From Ardenticatenales bacterium (GTDB taxonomy: Bacteria; Chloroflexota; Anaerolineae; Promineifilales; Promineifilaceae), in NCBI GenBank assembly GCA_020634515.1, contig JACKBL010000001.1, positions 248,001 through 312,000 on the forward strand: a stretch of DNA of 64,000 nt, given 5' to 3'. Below, piece by piece: positions 52,963-61,500 of this stretch (position 1 is its first letter; every line of letters begins with the position of its first letter). The translations under genes were made by a program, and so were the position numbers. The notes under the pieces were generated by a model. That model saw nothing but the letters and a program-made list of their open reading frames with translations, had not been told where the DNA came from and ran no database searches.

Positions 52963-55900
52963 ATGGATAAATTGGTTATTCCCGATCCCACCACAGCCAT
53001 TGCCATTGTCGGCATGGCCGGACGTTTCCCGCGGGCGGCGAACATTGCTGAATTCTGGCGCAATCTATACGATGGCCAGGAGTGCGTCACCTTTTTCAGC
53101 GATGATGAGCTGGAACATGCGCTCATTGACCCTGAGGAACGTCAGGCTGCTCACTATGTCCGCGCTAAAGCCATCCTCAAGGATATTGACCGATTTGACG
53201 CCGCCTTCTTTGATTTTTCACCGCGTGAAGCGGCCCTTACTGACCCGCAACACCGCCTTTTCTTGGAGTGCGCCTGGGAGGCATTGGAAAATGCGGGCTA
53301 TGTGCCCGACGAATTCCCCGGCGCCATCGGCGTCTTTGCCGGCGCCGGAGCCAATGCGTATCTGATGTACAACCTGGCTGCCAACGGTTATTTGCAGGGA
53401 TCCATCAAGACCTTCCAGGCCTTCATCCACAACAAGAATGACCATCTGGCGACTCGCGTGGCTTACAAGCTCAATCTACATGGCCCGGCCGTGAATGTGC
53501 AGACAGCCTGCTCCACGTCCCTGGTGGCCGTACATCTGGCCTGCCAGAGTTTACTCACCTACCAGTCGGATATGTGCCTGGCTGGCGGTGTGACCATCAG
53601 CCATCCACAAAACGCGGGCTACCTCTATCACGAGCAGGGCATTGGTTCGCCGGATGGTCATTGCCGTCCATTTGATGCCGCGGCTCAGGGGACCGTTGCC
53701 GGCAGCGGCGCCGGCATTGTCGTCCTCAAACGGTATATAGACGCCCTGGAAGCCGGCGATCACATTTATGCCGTCATTCTTGGTTCCGCCATTAACAACG
53801 ATGGCCACATCAAAGTGGGCTATACCGCTCCCAGCGTAGACTATCAGGCCCAGGTCATCGAAACCGCCATCGCCCTCTCCGGGATCACGGCGGACACCAT
53901 CGGCTATGTCGAGGCCCACGGAACCGCCACCCCCATGGGCGATCCTATCGAAGTGGCCGCTCTCTCCCGCGCTTTTGAGGCTGCCGGCAGCGGCGACCAA
54001 AAACAATTTTGCGCTCTAGGCGGCGTTAAGGGTAACGTCGGCCACCTGGACACGGCTGCCGGCGTCGCCGGTCTGATCAAGACCTCCCTCAGCCTGGAGC
54101 GGCAGACGCTGCTCCCCAGCCTCCACTTCCAACAGCCGAACCCCCTCATCCGCTTTGCCGAAACGCCCTTTTTCGTTAACGCGGAACGACGCGCCTGGAA
54201 CACGCCAGCGGATACGCCCCGACGCGCTGGCGTCAGCGCCTTTGGTCTGGGGGGAACCAATGCCCATGTGGTGTTGCAGGAAGCGCCCCCACGCCCACCC
54301 TCCGATACCGGTCTTCCCTGGAAACTGCTGCTCCTCTCGGCGCAGTCGGAGACCGCTCTGGAACGGGCCACCGCCAACCTGACGGCGTATTTGCAGCAAA
54401 ATCCCCAGGTCAATCTGGCGGATGTGGCCTATACCTTGCAGGTGGGGCGCAAGGCCTTCACCCACCGCCGCATGGTGGCGGTGCAGAGCGCCGCCGACGC
54501 TATCGACATGCTGCGGACACTGGCCCCCGACCGCGTGTTTTCTCATGTGCAGGAACCAGAACAACGCCGCGTCACCTTTATGTTTCCCGGCCAGGGCGCG
54601 CAGCACATCCAGATGGGGCGCGAACTGTATGAAAACGCCTCAATGAGCGTTTTCCGCCAGGTCGTGGATGAATGCCTGGCCCTGCTCCGTCCCCTGCTAG
54701 ACGTCGATTTAGGCGCGCTTCTTTATCCGTCTCCGGAAGCGGAAGAATGGGCCAGCGAGGCACTGCTACAGACCCAATACGCCCAACCTGCCCTCTTCGT
54801 TATTGAATATGCGCTGGCCCGCCTCTGGCAATCTTGGGGGTTACAGCCGCAAGCAATGGTCGGACACAGCATTGGCGAATACGTTGCCGCCTGCCTGGCT
54901 GGCGTCATGTCCCTGCCAGACGCGCTGAAACTGGTCGCTTTGCGCGGTCGCCTGATTCAATCGCTGTCGCCGGGCAGCATGTTGTCCGTACCCCTGGCCG
55001 AAGCCGCCGTGCAACCTTATCTAAAAGATGGCCTGGACCTGGCGGCTATCAATGGACCGGCCTTATGCGTTCTTTCCGGGCCTGTGGCGCGGATAGACGC
55101 GCTAGAAGCGGCGTTGAGCGCCGAGAAGATCATCTGCCGCCGCCTGCATACGTCTCATGCTTTCCACTCACGGGCAACGGAGTCCATTCTGGATGCCTTC
55201 CGCGCCGCCGTCGGCCAGATAACGTTGCGCCCGCCGCAAATCCCATATCTGTCAAACGTTACCGGCGGCTGGATCACGTCGGACGATGCAACGGATCCCG
55301 ATTACTACGCGCGCCACATTCGCCAGACGGTGCGGTTTGCCGATAACCTGACCGAACTGCTGCGCGATCCAGATGCTGTTTTGTTGGAAGTCGGACCAGG
55401 GCGCACGCTGCGTACGATTGCCCGCTGGCATCCAGATAAGCAGCCGAACCAGTTCATGTATGCCACGCTACCCCACCCCCAAGAGCCGCATCCGTCCCTA
55501 CGATTTTTGCTGAACACAATCGGGCAGTTGTGGCTGGCCGGGGTGTCGGTGGATTGGGCCGCTTTGTATGCCCGGGAATGCCGGCATCGCCTCCCTCTGC
55601 CTACCTATCCCTTTGAGCGCCAACGCTGCTGGGTTGACCTGCCCCATGTCCGCGGCGGCATCTCCGAGACGATATACCAGGATTTGCTGCGGAAGAAAAC
55701 AGACGTGGCCGACTGGTTTTATCTCCCGTTATGGCAAGAAGCGCCGCTGTCACCGCGTTCTGGACAGTCTTCGGCGGAAAAGGTCAACTGGCTTTTCTTC
55801 CTCCAGCGTGATGCTTTCGCCGCCGCCTGGGAGCGGCACTTGCCGCGGCAGTTGCCCGCGTCCGTGCAGCCCATTTTCGTTCGCCCCGGCTCCGCTTTTC

Positions 55901-58578
55901 GCGCCCTTTCCCGCACGGAATATGAAATTCGCCCGCGGCACGCCCCAGACTACGACGCCTTGCTGGCGGCGTTGGCGACGCAAGCCGCCATGCCGCACAC
56001 CATCTGGCATGGCTGGAGTGTCAGTGACGAGGCCTTGTCTGATCAGGAAACGTTGCAACGGGGCCTCCACAGCTTGACGTACCTGGCTCAGGCCATTGGC
56101 CGCCGGCAGTCGGACAACCCGATCCAACTGCTGATAATCTCTAACCACATGCAAGAAGTTGTCGGTGGCGACTTGCGTTACCCGGAAAAAGCAACACTTG
56201 TAGGGCCGTGTCTGGTGATCCCCCGCGAATACAAACAGGTGCGCTGTCGTTCCATTGACATTGATTGGCCGCTGACCGCGCCCTGGCAGGCGGAGCGCCT
56301 GCTGGCACATTTGCTGCGTGAACCGGATCAGATGGATGCCGGCATTTTCACCGCCTATCGTCATGGTCGCCGCTGGGTCAAGCATTACCAACCACAATCG
56401 CTGACCACCCGCCGCGCCAGCCTGAAGGCCGACGGCATCTACCTCATCACCGGTGGTCTCGGCGGCCTGGGCCTCACCTTTGCCCATCAATTCGCCCGCC
56501 AGAAGCCGGTGCGCCTGGTCTTAACAGGGCGCTCCGCCTTTCCCCCCCGCGCCCGGTGGCCCGCCTGGCTGGCCGAGCATGACAGCACCAACCCCACCGT
56601 CCGCCAGATTCGCCAGTTACAAGAAATTGAGGCGCAGGGCAGCCAGGTGTGGATTGCCCAAGCCGACGTGACCAACGAAGCGGAAATGCGCCAGTTGCTG
56701 CGGGACGTACAGGCGGCCTGGGGATCGCCTGTGCAGGGTGTCATCCATGCTGCCGGCGTGCCGGCAGGTGGCCTGATCCAGCTCAAGACGACGGACGTGA
56801 TAGAGAATGTCCTCGCCGCCAAAATGCAGGGCACGCGCGCCCTTTACAAGGCTTTGCAAGGGCAGCCCCTCGACTTCTTCGTGCTTTGTTCCTCCCTCAC
56901 TTCCATCATTGGTCGTCTTGGCCAGGTGGATTACACCGCCGCCAACGCCTTCATGGATGCCTTTGCCCGCTATCAACATGCCCAGACAGGCCAGTTTATA
57001 ACGTCCATTAACTGGGGCGCCTGGGATGAAGTGGGCATGGCTGTGCCCCCCGGACAACGACCGACGCCGGGTGCGTCGGCGGTGAATGGGGCTGCGTCGC
57101 CCCAGCCTTCCGCCCGCCCGATCAACCATCCCTTGCTGGAACGATGTCTGCAAGAGACAGATGCGTGGCAGTTGTTCGCCACCGACTACAGCGTAGACAA
57201 ACATTGGGTGTTGGATGGGCATCGCATCTTGGGCCATCCTGTTATTCCCGGCGTCGCCTACTTTGAAATGGTGCGCGCCGCCCTGGACGTACACCCGCGG
57301 GACTATTTCGTGGAGTTTCGTGAAGCGTTGTTCCTGGCCCCGCTGCGCGTGCGCGACCGCGAGGTACGCGAGGTGCGCCTGCTCCTGGAAAAACGGGAAG
57401 GGGAATACGCCTTCTCTATCCGCGGCGATGAGGCTGGCAAGGGCGCTGCCAGCAGCAGCGAGCGTGTCTTTACCGCCGGTCGCGTGCGTTTGCGCCCTGC
57501 CGGCCCTTTACGTAAATATGACATCGCCGCTATCCGCCGGAAATGCAACGTGCGGGAATTGATTTTGCCGGCAGAAGAGCGCGAAGAAGACCTCGGTCCC
57601 CGTTGGCACAGCGTACAACGGGTGCATTTGGGCGTGAACGAAGTGCTGATTGAACTGCACATGCCGGATGCTTTCCACCGCGACTTTGAAGAAATGGTTT
57701 TTCACCCGGCGTTGCTGGATCGCGCTGCCGGCATTGCCAAAAACTTCCTGGCCCACGATGACCACTATTTACCGCTGACCTACAATAGCCTGACGATCAA
57801 AGCTCCCCTAAAGCCCAAAATCTACAGCTACGCTCGCTTCCGCGTTGAAGACAGCCCCGATAAGGAAACTATCACCTTTGATATCGTACTCATGGATGAG
57901 GAAGGGTATGGCCTGGTGGAGATTGAACGCTTCACCCAGAAGCGCGTCAACGACCCTGGCGCCGAAATCCGCGCCCTGGCGGATGTCGCCCTGGCCGACG
58001 CCGCCCCGGTGGATCCCTCCCCTGATGACGACAACGCTCGTCGGGAAATCAGCCCCGCCGAAGGCGCGGACGCCCTGGGTCGCATTCTCGGCCACGCGGT
58101 GGCCCCGCGGGTGATCGTCTCCGTACGCGACCTGGTTGCTTCCATTAAGTATACCGACGAGGTCGTGCAGGATCGGCTGCAAGAAGCGCGGCAGATAGGT
58201 GGCACGGCTGTCGCACCTGGAGGCCCTCGCCCCAATCTCAACACGCCCTTCGTCGCGCCCCACTCTGAACTGGAACAAAACATCGCCGTTGTCTGGCGGG
58301 AGATGCTGGGCATCGAAGAAATTGGCGTTAACGATAACTTCTTTGAATTAGGCGGCGACTCTCTCATCGGCATGGAACTCGTTTCCCGCCTGAGCAAACA
58401 ACTAAACACCCATATCCCGGCTGTCAACCTGTTTGAAGGCCCCACCATTAGCGCCCTCAGCCGCCTGATCAGCCCGGATACGGCTGCCGACACAACATTG
58501 GACGACAGCGAAAGCCGTGGTGCCAGACGGCGCGAACGGCAGGCGGAGCGCCGCACACGCCGTGAAAGGAGTAGATAA
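52963..58578 (+). CDS. Type I PKS module: KS-AT-KR-DH-ACP
   Basis: 1871 residues. KS with ACSTS (Cys183), EAHGTATPMGDP and KGNVGHLDTAAG. AT with GHSIGEY (Ser near 636) and HAFH near 732, which predicts malonyl-CoA. A structural KR half (about 900-1130) and catalytic KR with TGGLGGLGLTF near 1163 and GQVDYTAANAF. Then DH with HRILGHPVIP (His 1420) and HPALLD (Asp). ACP with GGDSLIG near 1797. DH lies after KR, not before it as in the standard order. Active sites look intact, so the product should be an enoyl chain. The C-terminus is Arg-rich. It starts 25 bases after the NRPS gene. Confidence 0.94.
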   Translation: MDKLVIPDPTTAIAIVGMAGRFPRAANIAEFWRNLYDGQECVTFFSDDELEHALIDPEERQAAHYVRAKAILKDIDRFDAAFFDFSPREAALTDPQHRLFLECAWEALENAGYVPDEFPGAIGVFAGAGANAYLMYNLAANGYLQGSIKTFQAFIHNKNDHLATRVAYKLNLHGPAVNVQTACSTSLVAVHLACQSLLTYQSDMCLAGGVTISHPQNAGYLYHEQGIGSPDGHCRPFDAAAQGTVAGSGAGIVVLKRYIDALEAGDHIYAVILGSAINNDGHIKVGYTAPSVDYQAQVIETAIALSGITADTIGYVEAHGTATPMGDPIEVAALSRAFEAAGSGDQKQFCALGGVKGNVGHLDTAAGVAGLIKTSLSLERQTLLPSLHFQQPNPLIRFAETPFFVNAERRAWNTPADTPRRAGVSAFGLGGTNAHVVLQEAPPRPPSDTGLPWKLLLLSAQSETALERATANLTAYLQQNPQVNLADVAYTLQVGRKAFTHRRMVAVQSAADAIDMLRTLAPDRVFSHVQEPEQRRVTFMFPGQGAQHIQMGRELYENASMSVFRQVVDECLALLRPLLDVDLGALLYPSPEAEEWASEALLQTQYAQPALFVIEYALARLWQSWGLQPQAMVGHSIGEYVAACLAGVMSLPDALKLVALRGRLIQSLSPGSMLSVPLAEAAVQPYLKDGLDLAAINGPALCVLSGPVARIDALEAALSAEKIICRRLHTSHAFHSRATESILDAFRAAVGQITLRPPQIPYLSNVTGGWITSDDATDPDYYARHIRQTVRFADNLTELLRDPDAVLLEVGPGRTLRTIARWHPDKQPNQFMYATLPHPQEPHPSLRFLLNTIGQLWLAGVSVDWAALYARECRHRLPLPTYPFERQRCWVDLPHVRGGISETIYQDLLRKKTDVADWFYLPLWQEAPLSPRSGQSSAEKVNWLFFLQRDAFAAAWERHLPRQLPASVQPIFVRPGSAFRALSRTEYEIRPRHAPDYDALLAALATQAAMPHTIWHGWSVSDEALSDQETLQRGLHSLTYLAQAIGRRQSDNPIQLLIISNHMQEVVGGDLRYPEKATLVGPCLVIPREYKQVRCRSIDIDWPLTAPWQAERLLAHLLREPDQMDAGIFTAYRHGRRWVKHYQPQSLTTRRASLKADGIYLITGGLGGLGLTFAHQFARQKPVRLVLTGRSAFPPRARWPAWLAEHDSTNPTVRQIRQLQEIEAQGSQVWIAQADVTNEAEMRQLLRDVQAAWGSPVQGVIHAAGVPAGGLIQLKTTDVIENVLAAKMQGTRALYKALQGQPLDFFVLCSSLTSIIGRLGQVDYTAANAFMDAFARYQHAQTGQFITSINWGAWDEVGMAVPPGQRPTPGASAVNGAASPQPSARPINHPLLERCLQETDAWQLFATDYSVDKHWVLDGHRILGHPVIPGVAYFEMVRAALDVHPRDYFVEFREALFLAPLRVRDREVREVRLLLEKREGEYAFSIRGDEAGKGAASSSERVFTAGRVRLRPAGPLRKYDIAAIRRKCNVRELILPAEEREEDLGPRWHSVQRVHLGVNEVLIELHMPDAFHRDFEEMVFHPALLDRAAGIAKNFLAHDDHYLPLTYNSLTIKAPLKPKIYSYARFRVEDSPDKETITFDIVLMDEEGYGLVEIERFTQKRVNDPGAEIRALADVALADAAPVDPSPDDDNARREISPAEGADALGRILGHAVAPRVIVSVRDLVASIKYTDEVVQDRLQEARQIGGTAVAPGGPRPNLNTPFVAPHSELEQNIAVVWREMLGIEEIGVNDNFFELGGDSLIGMELVSRLSKQLNTHIPAVNLFEGPTISALSRLISPDTAADTTLDDSESRGARRRERQAERRTRRERSR

Positions 58579-58579
58579 C

Positions 58580-61500
58580 GTGGATAAGCAATTTATAAGC
58601 CCGAATGACGTCGCCATCATCGGCATGGCCGGACGATACCCCCAGGCCCCCGATTTGGCCGCATTCTGGCAAAAGCTGGTTAACGCGGAGGAGTTCACCA
58701 CCTTCTATACGGAAGAGCAACTGCGCGAAATGGGCGTAGACGAGGAACTGATCCGCAATCCTGAGTACGTCAAAGCCGGCGGCTACGTGGAAACCGTGGA
58801 AATGTTTGACGCGGCCTTCTTTGGCTACAATCCCCGCGAAGCCAGTTTTATGGACCCGCAGCATCGTCATTTCCTGGAAACTGCCTGGGAAGCATTAGAA
58901 GATGCCGGCTACGATCCCACCCGCGTGGATTTCCCCGTCGGCGTTTTCGGCGGCGCGGCCATGGATACCTACGTACTGCTGAACATTGCCTCGAACCCGC
59001 GGCTAATGACGCCTGTCAACCAGCTGCAAATCCAGATCGGCAATGATAACTCCTATCTGACCACGCGCGTTTCCTACAAGCTGAATCTGAAAGGCCCCAG
59101 CCACACCGTGCAAAGCGCCTGTTCTACCTCGCTGGTTGCCGCCCACGTCGCCTGCCAGAGTTTGTTGAACGGTGAATGTGATATGGCTCTGGCCGGCGGG
59201 GCTGCCGTCCACGCCACGGATCGTTCTGGCTACTGGCATTTCGAAGGAGGCATGGCCTCTCCCGATGGCCATTGCCGTACCTTTGACGCTCAGGGCGGTG
59301 GTCCCATTTTTAACACAGGCGTGGGCGTGATTGTCCTTAAGCGGCTGGAGGATGCCCTGGAAGACCGCGACCACATCTACGCCATCATCAAAGGTTCCGC
59401 CATCAACAACGATGGCGCCTTAAAGGTTAGCTATGCCGCCCCCAGCGTGGGGGGCCAATCAGAGGTGATTGTGGAAGCGTTGGCGAATGCCGGCATTCAC
59501 CCCGAAACCATTAGCTATGTTGAAGCCCATGGCACAGCTACCCCCCTCGGCGATCCCATTGAAATGACCGCCTTAACCAGAGCCTATCGTCAGAAAACTG
59601 ATAAAGCCCAATTTTGTGGCATTGGCTCCGTCAAAAGCAACCTGGGCCATCTCGATGCGGCTGCTGGCGTCACCAGCCTCTTCAAGGCCATCCTCGCCCT
59701 TCAGCACAAACAGATTCCGGCGAGCCTGCACTTCCACAGCCCCAACCCCCAGATTGACTTCGACCACAGCCCCTTCCGCGTTATCACCGAACTCACCGAT
59801 TGGCCTGCCGGGCCTACGCCGCGCCGCGCTGGCGTCAGCTCCTTTGGCATTGGCGGAACCAACGCCCACGTCATTTTACAAGAATCGCCCCAGCCGCAGC
59901 CGGGCAGCGATTCTCGTCCCACGCAGTTGTTGCTGCTCTCCGCCAAAACGGCCAGCGCCCTGGATAGATTGAGCCACAATCTGGCCAACCACCTGCGCCA
60001 ACACCCGGCGCTCAATCTTGCCGACGTAGCGTATACGCTGCAAGTCGGCCGTCAACCCTTTAACCACCGCCGCCTGGTGTTGGCTGCCGACGCCGACGCC
60101 GCCATTGCCGCCCTGGAGGGGGACGATCCGCAAAAAGCACGCACCGCCGTCCATCAAGGCATCACCCGTCCTGTGGCCTTCATGTTTTCCGGTCAAGGCG
60201 CGCAGTACCCACACATGGCCCAGGAGTTATATGACACGGAACCCATCTTTCGCGCGGTCGTGGACGAATGCTGTGACCTGCTACAGCCGCATTTGGGGCA
60301 GGATTTGCGTAGGGTGCTGCTGGCTTCTCCCGCCGATACGGAAGCCGCTGCCCAACTCCAACAAACCTGGCTCACCCAACCCGCTCTTTTCGTCACCGAA
60401 TATGCCCTGGCGCGGTTGTGGCAGGCCTGGGGTGTAGAACCTGACGCTCTGATCGGCCACAGCATTGGCGAATACGTGGCTGCCTGCCTGGCCGGCGTCT
60501 TTTCCCTGCCCGACGCGCTGGCGCTGGTGGCAAAGCGCGGGCAGCTTATGCAATCGCTGCCTGCCGGGGCCATGCTCACCCTCCCGCTGTCGGAAACAGC
60601 CGCCCAACCATGGCTAAACGGACAGCTTTCCGTGGCCGCCGTCAACGAGAGCAGCCGCTGCGTCGTCTCCGGGCCGGAAGAAGCCATTAGCGATCTGGAA
60701 CGGCGGCTGGCCGCCCAGGGCATCGAAGGTCGTCGCCTACACACTTCTCATGCTTTCCACTCGGCTATGATGGATCCCATTTTGGCTGAGTTCCGCGCCG
60801 CCGTATCCCGGACCAGCCGCCACGCGCCAGAAATCCCGTTCATTTCTAACGTCAGCGGTGGTTGGATCGGTGCGGAACAGGCCACCAGTCCTGATTACTG
60901 GGTCACCCACCTGCGCCAGGCCGTGCGCTTTGCCGACGGCGTCGCTGAACTATTGCGCGACCCAAACCGCATTTGCCTGGAAGTAGGGCCGGGGCGCACA
61001 TTGTCCACCCTGGTGAACCGGCACGAGGCCAGGAGAGACAGCCACATTGTCCTCGCCTCCCTGCGTCACCCGCAAGACAACGGTTCCAATCTGGCCTTCT
61101 TGCTCCTTACCCTGGGGCAGTTGTGGCTGGCAGGCGTGAATGTGGATTGGGATGGTTTCTACAGCGACGAAGTGCGCAACCGGGTTTCATTGCCTACTTA
61201 CCCATTTGAACGGCAGCGGTACTGGATTGAGCCAGGGAAACAAGCGGCAGTGGCAGAGGCGACCCCCAAGAATCAGAAGCAGCCGCTTAGCGATTGGTTC
61301 TACATTCCGTCCTGGAAACGCTCTATGCCGCTTGCGCCTGTGTCAAAAATGCCCATTGCGCCCACCACCTGGCTCCTCTTCAAAGACGATGACACCCTGG
61401 GCGACCGTCTGGCGCAGCGCCTGCGCCAACAAGGGCACACGGTTATCACGGTTGCTGCCGGCAACAGCTTCACGACCCACGACGCCCACACCTTCACCAT

